DNA of 64,000 nucleotides from Acidiflorens sp963847715 (GCA_963847715.1 CAWKAZ010000010.1:62001-126000), one strand, 5' to 3'; counted from the stretch's first letter, positions 34,772 to 44,894 are shown. Numbers and translations: made by a program. Notes: a model not told the origin generated them from the sequence alone.

Positions 34772-36868
34772 TCATCCGGCCAGTTCGTAATCATTTCCGA
34801 CTAGTTCGCGGGCGGCCTGAGCTACGGCGTCGGCACTGAAGCCGAATTTTTTCTGCAAATCTTTGAGCGGGGCTGAGGCTCCGAAGGAACGCATACCGAT
34901 GATGCGGCCTTTTGGTCCCGTGTATTGCGCCCAGCCCATGATCGAAGCTTGCTCGACGGCCACGCGCGCTGTGATATCGGGCGGCAAGACCTGATCCCGG
35001 TAACTCTGGTCCTGATGATCGAATAGCTCCCAACTTGGCATGCTGACAACCCGTGCGCGGATGCCCTCGGCCTTCAGTTTTTCGTAGGCGTCGATGCAGA
35101 GGTAGACCTCGCTGCCGGTCGCCATAAGAATGACCTGCGGCTTGGGCTCTTCCGCGCCGGCCAAGATGTAGGCGCCGCGAGCCACGCCGGCTGCGGAGGC
35201 ATATTTGGTGCGGTCGAAGGTCGGCAGGGCTTGCCGCGTCAGCGCCAGCGCCACAGGCTCTTTGTTCAGGCCCATGATGACTTTCCAGGCCTCGAGCACT
35301 TCGTTGGCATCCGCCGGACGCAGCGTGATCAGGCCGGGAACAGCCCGCAGGGAAATCAATTGCTCGATGGGTTGGTGCGTCGGGCCGTCTTCACCGACGC
35401 CGATGGAGTCGTGGGTGAAAATCCAGATCGAGGGAATCTCCATGAGAGCGGAGAGCCGGATCGGATTTTTCATGTAGTCGCTGAAAATCAGGAAAGTCGA
35501 GCCGTAGGCGCGAACTTTCGACAGCGTCATACCGTTGACGATGGCGCCCATCGCGTGCTCACGAATGCCGAAGTGGAAGTTGCGCGCGTTGTAGTTGCCG
35601 GGCTCGAAATCGCCGACGCCATCGAAGGTCAGACGCGTCTTAGTCGAAGGATACAGATCGGCCGAGCCGCCCATGAGCCAGGGATCGTTCTTGGCGATCG
35701 CGTTCAACACTTTCGAGGAGGAATCGCGGGTGGCGAGTCCCTTGGGGTCGGCGGGAAATGCGGGAAGATCTTTGTCCCAGCCGGTTGGGTTTTCGCGACG
35801 CAGCATGCGTTCGAATTGCGCCGCCAGATCGGGATGTTGGGCGCTGTATTTTGCGAACAGATCATTCCACTGTCCGCTCAACTGACGACCGCGCTTGCCG
35901 AGGACGTCGCGGAAATTTTCTTGGACACCGTCGGGCACGAGGAACTTGGCGTCTTCGGGCCAGCCGTAAACACGCTTGGTGAGCTTGACTTCTTCTTCGC
36001 CGAGAGCTTCGCCATGGGCTTCTTTCGTGTCCTGCCGGTGCGGAGAGCCGTAGCCGATGTGGCTATCGACGATGATCAGTCTTCGGACGATCGTTCACTC
36101 CGAGCGCGTGAGTATAGGCGTCGGCGAGCGCGACGAGGTCATTGGCGTCGTGGACGTGCTGCACGTCCCAGCCATAGGCCTTGAAACGAGCCGCCACGTC
36201 TTCGTCGAAGGCGAGTTCGGTATTGCCCTCGATGGTGATCTGGTTGTTGTCGTAAATCCAGCAGAGGTTGGAGAGCTTGAGGTGGCCGGCGGTGGAGGCA
36301 GCTTCGGAGGAAATTCCCTCCATCATGTCGCCGTCGCCGCAGATGGCCCAGATGTTGTAGTTGAACAGATCGAAGCCGGGCGGTTGAAATGGGCGGCCAG
36401 CCAGCGTTCGGCGATGGCCATTCCAACACTGTTCGCAACCCCCTGTCCGAGGGGACCGGTGGTGGTCTCAACACCGGAAGTCAGTCCGTATTCGGGATGT
36501 CCGGGAGTTTTGCTGCCGAGTTGGCGGAAATTTTTGAGCTCGTCGAGCGATAGGGCGGGAGTCGAAAGAATTTTGTTGTCGTGAGTGACTTCGCGCACGC
36601 CTGCCAGGTGGATGAGCGAGTACAAAAGCATGGAGGCGTGGCCATTGGAAAGCACGAAGCGGTCACGGTTCGGCCAGATCGGATTCTCGGGGTCGTAGCG
36701 CAGGAACTGCTGCCACAGGCAGTAAGCGACGGGAGCCAGAGCCATCGGGGTGCCGGGATGGCCTGAGTTCGCCTTCTGGACCGCGTCCATCGAAAGAGTG
36801 CGGATGGTGTTGATACACAACTGGTCGAGTTGTGTACCGGTGGCGACAGACTGGTCACTGACGGCCAT
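34772..36868 (-). CDS. tkt: Transketolase, two frameshifts
   Basis: The ATG at 36868 (AGGAGA upstream) begins MAVSDQSVATGTQLDQLCIN. Thiamine diphosphate motifs are seen: NSGHPGTPMALAPVAY, then GPLGQGVANSVGMAIAER; the GDG..N motif region reads IWAICGDGDMMEGISSEAAS once the frame is corrected near 36379. A second frame change near 36080 joins NDRPK to LIIVDSHIGYGSPHRQ. The rest is continuous (ANAIAKNDPWLMGGSADLYP region, DSIGVGEDGPTHQPIEQL). It transfers two-carbon units in the non-oxidative branch. First gene of the operon. Both breaks are single bases, one in a run of C. Confidence 0.9.
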
Positions 36869-37084
36869 CAAATCTCTCCTCGCAAATTGGCGGGTAACCG
36901 CCCCACGTTCAGGTTAGATGAAACAGGCGCCAATTGGTTACATCGGTAAGTCTACATCGTGTCCGGGAACGGAACGGCGCACGAGAGGACTAGCTTGTAA
37001 TTTTACACCGGGAAAACGTGGGGAGTTTCGGAGGGCGGGGAGGCGCGCTGGCAGTTTGTTGAAAAACTCGACTCCCGATGTCCA
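36869..37084. other. Upstream region of the pentose phosphate operon
   Basis: No gene seen. This stretch should hold the tkt promoter; I cannot fix -35/-10 boxes with confidence. Repeat copy B follows immediately. Confidence 0.35.
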
Positions 37085-37147
37085 GCCCCTAAAGGGGCAT
37101 CGGATATCAAAGAAGTTGCGGTATCGCTAAAGCGATGCCCTGATACG
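37085..37147. repeat. TAAA-loop double-hairpin repeat, copy B
   Basis: Hairpins GCCCC/GGGGC (37085-37098) and GGTATCGC/GCGATGCC (37120-37139; one G-T pair), each with loop TAAA, then CTGATAC. Spacing between hairpin starts is 35 bases, identical to copy A. Confidence 0.8.
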
Positions 37148-37195
37148 AAACCCAGAAAGCGAAATTGACGTTTAACCTAGCTTCTTAGCAAACTG

Positions 37196-38440
37196 CTAAG
37201 TGAGGTAGAGCTTATTTTGGGTGATGCGGTGTTGGAGGGTGGATGCGAGTTGGTCTACATCGGTGGCGGAGAGGTTCAGCATGTCGGACTCAAGCAGCGG
37301 GACACGGTTCGAGCCGACGGCATCGCGGCGTATCTGGATGAGCAGGGCCTGAAGCGCGGGAGCGTCGTATTTTTCGGGGGAGACGCGAATTAATTCCTGC
37401 AGCGCGGCTCCGACGGAGAGGCGCTGGCGGTAGGGACGTTCGCTGGTCATGGCGTCGAAGGTATCGGCCAGGGCGACGATGCGGACGGCTTGCGGCATTT
37501 CGTCGGTGTGAAGGCCGTCGGGATAGCCGGAGCCGTCTCCGCGTTCATGATGCCAGCGCACGATTTCAGGAATCTGAGGCCAGGGGAATTGGACGTGGCT
37601 GACAATCTGGTGGCCAACCACGGTGTGGTCGCGCATCTCACGGGATTCCTGGGCGTCGAGCTTCGAGGGCTTTTCGAAAAGCCGTTTGTCGACGGCGACC
37701 TTCCCGATGTCGTGGAGGTAGCCCGCGGATCGGAGGGAAGCAACTTCGGTGGGGTCCATGCCGAGGGCTTCGCCGATCGCTTGGGAATAACGGCCGACGC
37801 GTAGGGAGTGTCCATGGATATTGACGTGTTTGACGTCGATGGCGGTGGCAAAGGCTTCGAGGGCGTTGTCGTAAAAGCCGTGCAGCGAAGCCAGCAGCCG
37901 CAAGTTCTCGGAAACGCGTTGGGCGAGGGTCTGGCCGAGAGTGTGATTCTGGATGGCCAAGGCGACGTAATGGCTGAGCATTTCGAAAGCATCGAGGGCA
38001 TCTTCCTCGTACAAGCCGTCGCCTTGCCGGCGTCCGAGGGCGATGGCGCCCACGAGCTTGCCGCGGACTTTGAGAGAGCAGATGCACTTGAACAACTCGG
38101 GCGCGACATTGCCGTTTGAACTGAGAAACACGTCGGACGTGGAGCTGTTGAGAAGCACCGGGCCGGCGGCTGCGGCCAAGGTATGGACGTGGCGGGGGAG
38201 GAGGGGAATGAGCGCAGGCTCTGGAAGCAAGGCAAATCCCTGAGAATCAACGGAAGTCAGGAGGGAAGGGCGTTCGCCGAACGAAAAGAGCACAGCCTCG
38301 CGGGCGCCGGAGGCCTCCATTATGGCGGACAGCATGGTGCGAGCGGTGTGGTGGAAGTCGCGGTCCGCGGTAAGCTCGGGACCCAAATCCGCCAGCGCTT
38401 CGACTGTCCTTAGCAGCTTCTTGAGATTGGTTCCCTGCAA
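37196..38440 (-). CDS. GAF and HD-GYP domain protein
   Basis: 414 residues from a TTG preceded by AGAGG. A GAF-like domain occupies about residues 15-165. The HD-GYP phosphodiesterase domain follows: HGHSLRVGRYSQAIGEALGM, the metal pair HDIGK at 243-247, HTVVGHQIV near 272, HHERGDGSGYPDGL at 297-310, where the HD-GYP signature GYP is intact, and ADTFDAMTSERPYR. It probably hydrolyses cyclic di-GMP under control of the GAF domain; the ligand is unknown. It lies upstream of tkt in the same direction, separated by 327 bases with a repeat, so it is probably its own unit. Confidence 0.88.
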   Translation of the reverse strand: MQGTNLKKLLRTVEALADLGPELTADRDFHHTARTMLSAIMEASGAREAVLFSFGERPSLLTSVDSQGFALLPEPALIPLLPRHVHTLAAAAGPVLLNSSTSDVFLSSNGNVAPELFKCICSLKVRGKLVGAIALGRRQGDGLYEEDALDAFEMLSHYVALAIQNHTLGQTLAQRVSENLRLLASLHGFYDNALEAFATAIDVKHVNIHGHSLRVGRYSQAIGEALGMDPTEVASLRSAGYLHDIGKVAVDKRLFEKPSKLDAQESREMRDHTVVGHQIVSHVQFPWPQIPEIVRWHHERGDGSGYPDGLHTDEMPQAVRIVALADTFDAMTSERPYRQRLSVGAALQELIRVSPEKYDAPALQALLIQIRRDAVGSNRVPLLESDMLNLSATDVDQLASTLQHRITQNKLYLT

Positions 38441-38722
38441 TCCTCTTGCGGAGGTGCTGCGAGAAACCAGAGCGCAATCAGGGTAGCATCGCGTGTGGAG
38501 CGGAATTGTTGGTTAGTTTGGTGCTGAGTGGATGGAGCTCGTGACCGGAACGCGTCTGGAATCACGGGGCTCGGGACAAAATACGCGAAAGGACTAGAAC
38601 CTTATTAGTAGTCTTGACAGTCGCGGTTGGTTAGCTCATACTTCGGGCAAATCCGGCCAAATCGCCCGCGCCGCTTGCGTTTTGGCGGGTTTTGCACAGC
38701 AATCTAACCCCGAGAGTGATCA
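38441..38722. other. Divergent intergenic region
   Basis: No gene seen. It should hold the promoters of the HD-GYP gene (minus) and the GAF-TonB gene (plus). No clear operator was recognised. Confidence 0.35.
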
Positions 38723-40255
38723 GTGGTTGTGCCTGAATCCAAGCCGTTCCGTCCGAGCATACTCAGTGCTCTGGAGCGTGCTTCGGCGGAATCTTCCGAC
38801 TTTGGCTCGCGCAAGGGGCTTGGGACTCCGGACCTAAGTTCTGCGGTGTCGTCCCTAAAGGATCTGATCGCGGCCGGTGATCATCGACTGGATCCGATGC
38901 TGGTCATCATTACGGATGCTGCGCGGCAATTGACCGGGGCTTCGGGAGCGGCGCTTGCGATGTGGAAGGAAGGCGCGATGGTGTGCCGAGCGCGGAGCGG
39001 GGAAACGGCTCCTGCGCTGGGTGCGCGGCTGAGTGCCGACACTGGAATTTCTGGCGAGTGCTTGCGAACGGGCAAGATTCAGCACTGTCCCGATACAGAG
39101 AACAATCCGCTGGTCGACGCGGAAGTATGCCGCAGCCTCGGGCTACGGTCGATCGTCGTGTTGCCGATTCAGGGCTGGCGCGGGATCAATGGCATCCTGG
39201 AGGTTTTTTCTACCCAGCCGTCTTCGTTCAGCGAGGAGCACATTCTGTTGCTGCAGCAACTGGCGGCGCTGGCGGAGCGGGCGCGCGCTTCGCAGCCGCA
39301 CGGAGCGTCTCCGGCCGTGCCGAAGCCTGCGTCTGCCATCAGCCAGCCGCAACCTTCTGGCCTGCTGCCGGCGTCGGATCGGGTTGGAGATGTGGCGCTG
39401 GCATTCGTTGACCATAAGTCGCGACCATTCGTTTTGGGTGGAATCGCGTTGCTGGCGATTTCGCTGATCGCACTGGTGATCTGGCTCGGATTGCGTGAAC
39501 CCGACGACGGGACGGGAAAAGCGCATGCGGCGGCACCGGTGTCGGCTCCGATCAACGCAGTAAGTTCCAGCGCGATGACTGCTCAGGTGGTCATGGCAGC
39601 GCGCCCATCCGACGCCGCGCACCCTCCCGACAATGATCCGGTATGGAAGAAGAATCCGGGTGGGGAATCGCTGTACGTTTCGGTCGGTAAGCCAAGTGCG
39701 GGATCTCCGGTGCAATTTGCGTCGAAGGTAGACGTGGTGTCGAAAGGAAAGGCGGGCCAGTCCCCGCTGCTCGGCGACGTTGCGGATAAGGTCGCGGCAA
39801 ACGTTGTGGTGCCGCACGCGACGTCCGGTGTACGGTCAGATGCTCAGGCGGAGGAAGCTGCGTCGTCAGAACCGCCAGTGATCTCTGGCGACTCGGCTGA
39901 GCAGTCGGGCCTGAACGGGGTTTTGCTGGCGAAAGCGTCTTTGCCAGGGCTGTCGTTGCCGGTCTCGCGCGGAGTTTCCGGCGGCCACCTGATGCGGCAC
40001 GTACCGCCTGTTTATCCGCCCCAAGCTAAACTTCTGCGGCTGGAGGGTTCGGTCGTCTTGTCGGCTACGGTGGCCGAAGACGGAACTGTGCGCGACGTCA
40101 AGGTTGTAAAGGGGGCGCCTGAGTTCGCCCCGTCGGCTGTAGAGGCCGTGAGGCAATGGCGCTACCGCCCATTTGAACTGGATGGGAAGCCGGTGAGCAC
40201 CACTTTGCAGATCAACGTGGATTTCAAGCTTCCGTCGAACACTGCCTCGCGCTAG
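38723..40255 (+). CDS. GAF domain / transmembrane / TonB C-terminal fusion protein
   Basis: 510 residues. Residues about 55-190 are a GAF domain (DPMLVIITDAARQLTGASGA, then GISGECLRTGKIQHCPDTEN and SIVVLPIQGWRGINGILEVF). One transmembrane helix follows near 232-252 (GGIALLAISLIALVIWLGL), then a long low-complexity periplasmic stretch, and a TonB C-terminal domain near 425-505 (HVPPVYPPQAKLLRLEGSVV, AEDGTVRDVKVVKGAPEF, VRQWRYRPFELDGKPVSTT). The topology puts a small-molecule sensor in the cytoplasm and an energy-transducing tip in the periplasm. It has no adjacent ExbB/ExbD genes. Start at GTG 38723; true role unknown. Confidence 0.8.
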   Translation: MVVPESKPFRPSILSALERASAESSDFGSRKGLGTPDLSSAVSSLKDLIAAGDHRLDPMLVIITDAARQLTGASGAALAMWKEGAMVCRARSGETAPALGARLSADTGISGECLRTGKIQHCPDTENNPLVDAEVCRSLGLRSIVVLPIQGWRGINGILEVFSTQPSSFSEEHILLLQQLAALAERARASQPHGASPAVPKPASAISQPQPSGLLPASDRVGDVALAFVDHKSRPFVLGGIALLAISLIALVIWLGLREPDDGTGKAHAAAPVSAPINAVSSSAMTAQVVMAARPSDAAHPPDNDPVWKKNPGGESLYVSVGKPSAGSPVQFASKVDVVSKGKAGQSPLLGDVADKVAANVVVPHATSGVRSDAQAEEAASSEPPVISGDSAEQSGLNGVLLAKASLPGLSLPVSRGVSGGHLMRHVPPVYPPQAKLLRLEGSVVLSATVAEDGTVRDVKVVKGAPEFAPSAVEAVRQWRYRPFELDGKPVSTTLQINVDFKLPSNTASR

Positions 40256-41881
40256 ACGCCAACCGGAAATGGTTTGGTGTGGCTCTCCGAACTGACCGAC
40301 AACCCCGCAAATCGACCCTGCAGCAGTGACATCAGTCCTGTACACCAGTAGCCAACAACGAATAGCAACAGGAATGGAACAGTGAAGTAGTTTTCGTTGT
40401 CGATGGCGTAGTAGATCGCCAGCGCGAAATATGTTCCGATCAGGAGTTCGATCCAGGGAACCCATCCGAGGCGTTTGCGGTATTTTGCCCCCAGGACTTT
40501 ATCTTTCTTCGATTCGACGCGGTACTTGGGAGTGCGCGCGAAGGCGGTCTGCTTTCCGATCAGGGCTTCGAGCACGGCAATCGTGTTGGTGATGGTCAGC
40601 CCGATCCCCAGGGACATCAGCAGAGGAAGATAAAGCAGAGCGCGAAACCAACTCTTCGGAAACAGTTCCTTTTGCGAGACGAGATAGAAACTTGAAATGG
40701 AAAACGTCGAGGCCATGAACAGGGGCAGGTCGATGTACAGCATCTGGAACCAACCCTGGTAGAAGCGGATGATCATGGCGGGCATCAGCAAGACGGAGAG
40801 CACGATCATCAGCGGATAGCTGAGGTTGGCGGTGAGGTGATAGACGGCTTCGATTTTCTGGTGTCGCGACGCATCGCTGCGCCATCACTTTTGGGAGAAT
40901 TTTCTTCGAGACCTGGATCAACCCTTTGGCCCAGCGCGCCTGCTGTGTTTTGAACGCCGTCATCTCGACGGGTAGTTCGGCGGGACATTCCACATCCTGC
41001 AGATAAACAAACTTCCATCCTTTTAATTGCGCACGGTAGGAAAGATCGGTGTCTTCGGTGAGCGTGTCATGCTCCCAGCCGCCGGCTTCGTCGATTGCAC
41101 AACGCCGCCACATTCCGGCGGTGCCGTTGAAATTGAAGAAGACGCCGCTGCGCGAGCGTCCGGAATGCTCGAGCACGAAATGGCCATCGAGCAGGATCGC
41201 CTCGACCTGGGTGAGCAGAGAATAGTTGCGGTTGATGTGGGTCCAGCGGGTTTGCACCATGCCGATCTTTGGATCAGTGAAATGGTGAATGCACTTCAGG
41301 AGGAAGTCGGGCGGCGGAACAAAGTCGGCGTCGAAGATGGCGACGAACTCGCCCTTCGCGGTCTTCAAGCCAGCTTCGAGGGCTCCGGCTTTGTAGCCTT
41401 CGCGATTGGTGCGGTGGAGGTAGACCACCGGATATCCGAGCGCGGCGTAGCGATCGACGAGCAAGCGCGCGACTTCCACGGTTTCGTCGGTCGAATCGTC
41501 GAGCAACTGGATGTCGAGCTTGTCTTTCGGGTAATCGAGGCGGCAGACGGCATCGAGAAGGCGGTCGACTACGTATTGCTCATTGAAGATCGGCAACTGC
41601 ACGGTGACGCGAGGCAGTTCGGCAAAGTGAGCGGAAGGTTCGGTCGTCTTGTTCTTCTTGTGCTTGTAATAAAGATAGACCAGCCAGTAGCGGTGTCCGC
41701 CATAGGCCGCCAGGATGATGAGGACGATGAAGTAGGGAATCAGCAGGGCGAGGTCGAAAGCATTGACCTGGTAAAGGCCCTGGAAAGTCTTGTCCAGAAA
41801 ATGCTGGCGTAGGTAGGGTCCCAGGCCCTTGGAGGCAAGGACGAACGCGGCCAGTGGGGAAGAAGTGAGCGTCAAAAGCAT
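40252..41881 (-). CDS. Membrane glycosyltransferase family 2 (cellulose-synthase-like), frameshifted
   Basis: About 542 residues when joined. N-terminal membrane helix (LALLIPYFIVLIILAAYGGH), GT-A core RVTVQLPIFNEQYVVDRLLD, LLDDSTDETVEVARLL, FDADFVPPPDFL (DxD), TEDTDLSYRAQLKGW (TED) and QQARWAKGLIQV (Q..RW), the processive-GT2 set, then C-terminal membrane helices (LMIVLSVLLMPAMIIRFYQG and others). The frame changes near 40870, between KVMAQRCVA and HQKIEAVYHLTANLSYP. It probably makes a beta-linked polysaccharide or glycosylates a lipid; the product is not evident and there is no PilZ domain. Confidence 0.85.
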
Positions 41882-41936
41882 GAATGCAACAGGGCCATCA
41901 AGGAAGACAGCGGCGGGAGTATTGTACCTGAATGGT

Positions 41937-42018
41937 TGCTGGTCGTTGGTCGTTCGTCGATCGCAAAACCCCGAACGGCGAAACGACGAATGACCAACGA
42001 CGAGCGACTAACGACGAC
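41937..42018. repeat. Heptamer-type (TCGTCGTTGG) repeat array
   Basis: Variants of TTGGTCGTTCGTC occur before and, inverted (GACGAATGACCAACGACGAG), after GCAAAACCCCGAACGGCG, giving an imperfect hairpin between two minus-strand genes. A shorter relative is upstream of bioY (about 52927-52958). Confidence 0.6.
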
Positions 42019-42021
42019 CGT

Positions 42022-43686
42022 TCACCGCCATTCGTCGGCTATGGGGCTTAGCTTCAGCACGATTGTCTGCTGCGAGGCTTCCTCTACTTTCACTGCGGTG
42101 CCATTGCTCTCCTGGGACTTCAGGAAGCTAGGATCGCGATACGTACTGTCTTCGATATCCTGCCAGGCGTAGAGCGTGTAACTGCCGGGAGGGAGACCGC
42201 GAAGCGTGAAGTGACCGTGCTGATCGGTGGACCCGGTTATAAAGCGGCCGGGAAGCTTGCGGAATTTCTCTTGCGGGACGGCTACTACTGTGGCGTTGGG
42301 CACGGGATGATCGTCGTCGACGTCTTTTTCTTTTTCGATGACGGCGCCCTGGATTATGCCTCCCTTGGTGCTCATCACTAGTTCAAGCGATGCCGGACCG
42401 CTGGCGGTGAACCCGGTGACAATGTCCTGGCCGCCGGCCGTTGCGGATTTCAGGAACAGTCCCTGCCCTTCGCCGCCGTACACCTCCACGATGTAGTCGC
42501 CGGGGCTGACATTTTTCCAATCGAAGTTACCGTACTTGTCCACCGGAGAATTTGCGCCGAAGAAATCCTGCGCCAGCGTGAGTCCGGTGTCGTCCGGCGC
42601 GTCAGCCTGGCGAATGTTGGCGAAGAGCTGAGTGACGTCCCCGCGGCCATCGATGCGAAGATGGCCGGTAAGATCGAACGAGGGTTGCGGAGTTAGCTTG
42701 ATGCCTTCGACGTTGCCGGCAACGAGATTGACGTTTTGCTTCGCGGTGAGGGTCTGCGCGTCAGTACCGGACGTGGCCCGGATCACGTAGGAACCAGGAC
42801 CAACGCCGAGCACTTCGAATTGACCATCCGGTCCGACATCACTCGATTTTGCCGAATCGCCTCCCTGAGAGACCAACTCAACCGTCGCCTTCTGCTTGGG
42901 GCTGACTCCGGTCACGATGCCGCGCACACGATAGGTGCGAGCGGGCAAGAGCGTGAACCCGATGGGCATCTCGTCGCCAGCCTTCAGGGTGACCGGTGAG
43001 GCTTGCAGGGCGTCAAAGGTGCCCGGGTAGTAGGTGGTGAGGTAACGAGTGTCCTGCTGGGGAGCGTTGTCACTTTGGGGGGCGGATGCCTGCTGCGGCT
43101 TTTCGTAATCGCGAGCGTCGGGAGCGGGGATGGCGACAATCCAGTATTGGCCGGGGAAGAGGCCAGCGATGCGGTATTCGCCGAGGTCGTTGGTTCCGGC
43201 GGTGGCGATGCTTTCGCGGCCAGACTTTCCCGGGCGTCGTTTTTGGGCAATGATTCGGACGTCGGACAGGGGATCACCATCCTCGTCGGTGACGCGGCCG
43301 GAGATGACTGCGGTGGGCAGCATGCGAAAGAGGAGGCCGTCGACGGACTGGTTGCTGTGAATGGTCAGAACGTTGACGTCGGCTTTTAATCCGCGCCCGT
43401 TGACGGCGACAAAACCAGTTCTCTCGAAGAAGACGCGATAGCGGCCGGGGGCGACGTTGTCGACGTGGAAACCGCCGTCGGCGTCGGTGGTGGCGGTGTA
43501 GTTGCCGCCTTCTTTCTGATTTTCCGCGACAATCTGTACCAGTACTTTTTTGAGCGGCTCACTGCCGGGCTCTTTGATGACTGTGCCGGCGATGGTGGAC
43601 GCTTTCGGTCCGGGTGCGGAGTCTTGCGGCCTCGCCAGGAGCGTGGCGCTCAGGAGGAAAACGGCGAGGACGAAGGAGTGCTTCAT
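42022..43686 (-). CDS. Exported protein with carboxypeptidase-regulatory-like repeats
   Basis: From the ATG at 43686 the protein has 554 residues with a signal peptide (HSFVLAVFLLSATLLARPQ). It then has several Ig-like CarboxypepD_reg repeats: TIAGTVIKEPGSEPLKKVLV, SGRVTDEDGDPLSDVRII, IVTGVSPKQKATVELVSQG, and GHFTLRGLPPGSYTLYAWQD, each with the 'G-x-F/Y-x-h-x-x-h-x-P-G-x-Y' ending. No enzymatic domain is present. Proteins of this kind in Acidobacteriota are secreted or surface-located, possibly binding polysaccharides. Its start is close to an ATTGAATCATTG repeat. Confidence 0.8.
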   Translation of the reverse strand: MKHSFVLAVFLLSATLLARPQDSAPGPKASTIAGTVIKEPGSEPLKKVLVQIVAENQKEGGNYTATTDADGGFHVDNVAPGRYRVFFERTGFVAVNGRGLKADVNVLTIHSNQSVDGLLFRMLPTAVISGRVTDEDGDPLSDVRIIAQKRRPGKSGRESIATAGTNDLGEYRIAGLFPGQYWIVAIPAPDARDYEKPQQASAPQSDNAPQQDTRYLTTYYPGTFDALQASPVTLKAGDEMPIGFTLLPARTYRVRGIVTGVSPKQKATVELVSQGGDSAKSSDVGPDGQFEVLGVGPGSYVIRATSGTDAQTLTAKQNVNLVAGNVEGIKLTPQPSFDLTGHLRIDGRGDVTQLFANIRQADAPDDTGLTLAQDFFGANSPVDKYGNFDWKNVSPGDYIVEVYGGEGQGLFLKSATAGGQDIVTGFTASGPASLELVMSTKGGIIQGAVIEKEKDVDDDHPVPNATVVAVPQEKFRKLPGRFITGSTDQHGHFTLRGLPPGSYTLYAWQDIEDSTYRDPSFLKSQESNGTAVKVEEASQQTIVLKLSPIADEWR

Positions 43687-43742
43687 GGGGATTGAATCAT
43701 TGAGAAGTTCAACCATTGGAATCAACGCCCCAATGTTTCAAT
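43687..43742. repeat. ATTGAATCATTG-type inverted repeat
   Basis: TTGAATCATTGAGAAGTTCA and, inverted, CAATGTTTCAATGGG: the same word family as the array at 30598-30693. Confidence 0.5.
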
Positions 43743-43751
43743 GGGCTTAGC

Positions 43752-44798
43752 TCAGTTCAGGAAGTATTGCCGGTACAGCGTATCGCGCTGCGCCGGACGA
43801 AAGCCAGCATCTCGTATGATGCGGCGCAATTCCTCTTCGGTTGTGCAATTGGTGACTCCGGCGGCGCGCACGACATTCTCTTCCAGCATGACGGAACCCA
43901 CGTCGTTGCCGCCGAAACGGAGGCCCATCTGGCAGACTTTCAGACCTTGCGTTACCCAACTGGACTGCACGTTGAGAAAGTTCGAAAGATAGAGGCGCGA
44001 GATGGCGAGTACTTTCAGGTATTCGACGGCGGTGGCCTCGTCCCAGTGGCGTCCGCCGAGGGCGGTATGCTGAGGCTGGAAGCTCCAGGGGATGAAGGCG
44101 GTGAAGCCGCCGGTTTCCTGTTGCAGATCGTAAAGAACCTGAAGGTGGTTGATGCGGTGCTCGATGCACTCGCCGACGCCGAACATCATGGTCGCGGTGG
44201 TGCGCATGCCGAGCTGATGCGCGGTGCGATGGACTTCGAGCCAATCGTTGGTCAGACATTTCAGGCGCGCGATCTTGTAACGGACTTCGTCGTCGAGAAT
44301 TTCGGCGCCGCCACCGGGGATGGAGTCGAGGCCGGCATCGCGCAGGCGGGCGATGGTATCGCGGACGGTGAGATTGCTGTATTCGGCAATCGCAAGAATT
44401 TCGGAGGCGGAGTAGCAGTGCAGGTGAATCTTTGGGAAGCGCTGCTTGATGCCGGTGAGCATCTTCTCGTGCCAGTCGATTTTGAGATCGGGATGCAGGC
44501 CTCCCTGCATGAGGACGCCCGTGCCGCCGAGTTCGACGGTTTCGCGAATCTTTTCGTAGATGGTGTCGAAGTCGAGGATGTAGCCTTCTTTAGCGGCGGG
44601 GCCTTTCAGTGGGCGGTAGAAGGCGCAGAAGGTGCAATATTCGGTGCAGAAATTGGTGTAATTAATGTTGCGATCGATGATGTAGGTTACGGTGCCTTCG
44701 GGATGCAGCTTGCGGCGGACGGCGTCCGCCTCCATGCCAATGCCGATCAGGTCGTCGGACCGAAACATCTCTAGTGCTTGCTGCTTGGTCAGGGACAT
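43752..44798 (-). CDS. mqnC: Cyclic dehypoxanthine futalosine synthase (radical SAM)
   Basis: The ATG at 44798 has GGAG eight bases upstream; 348 residues. The radical SAM cluster motif is CTEYCTFCAF (Cys at about residues 51, 55 and 58). Family blocks include GGTGVLMQGGLHPDLKIDWH, SIPGGGAEILDDEVR and TATMMFGVGECIEHRINHL. It converts dehypoxanthine futalosine to the cyclic form in the futalosine route to menaquinone. mqnA lies on the same strand upstream, beyond the VTT gene and the IS481 element; mqnD lies further away on the plus strand. Confidence 0.93.
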   Translation of the reverse strand: MSLTKQQALEMFRSDDLIGIGMEADAVRRKLHPEGTVTYIIDRNINYTNFCTEYCTFCAFYRPLKGPAAKEGYILDFDTIYEKIRETVELGGTGVLMQGGLHPDLKIDWHEKMLTGIKQRFPKIHLHCYSASEILAIAEYSNLTVRDTIARLRDAGLDSIPGGGAEILDDEVRYKIARLKCLTNDWLEVHRTAHQLGMRTTATMMFGVGECIEHRINHLQVLYDLQQETGGFTAFIPWSFQPQHTALGGRHWDEATAVEYLKVLAISRLYLSNFLNVQSSWVTQGLKVCQMGLRFGGNDVGSVMLEENVVRAAGVTNCTTEEELRRIIRDAGFRPAQRDTLYRQYFLN

Positions 44799-44894
44799 CC
44801 TATTCACTCCACGGTTAAAGGATATTTTAGCTGGTGCGGGGGGATGGAGGCGAATTTCCGTTCGAAAAGAAATGACGGTAAAGAGGCGACTTGC

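Noticed and set aside
41027..41812. 261-codon plus-strand frame opposite the glycosyltransferase
   Set aside because: Shadow of the GT2 gene, whose motifs are clear on the minus strand.
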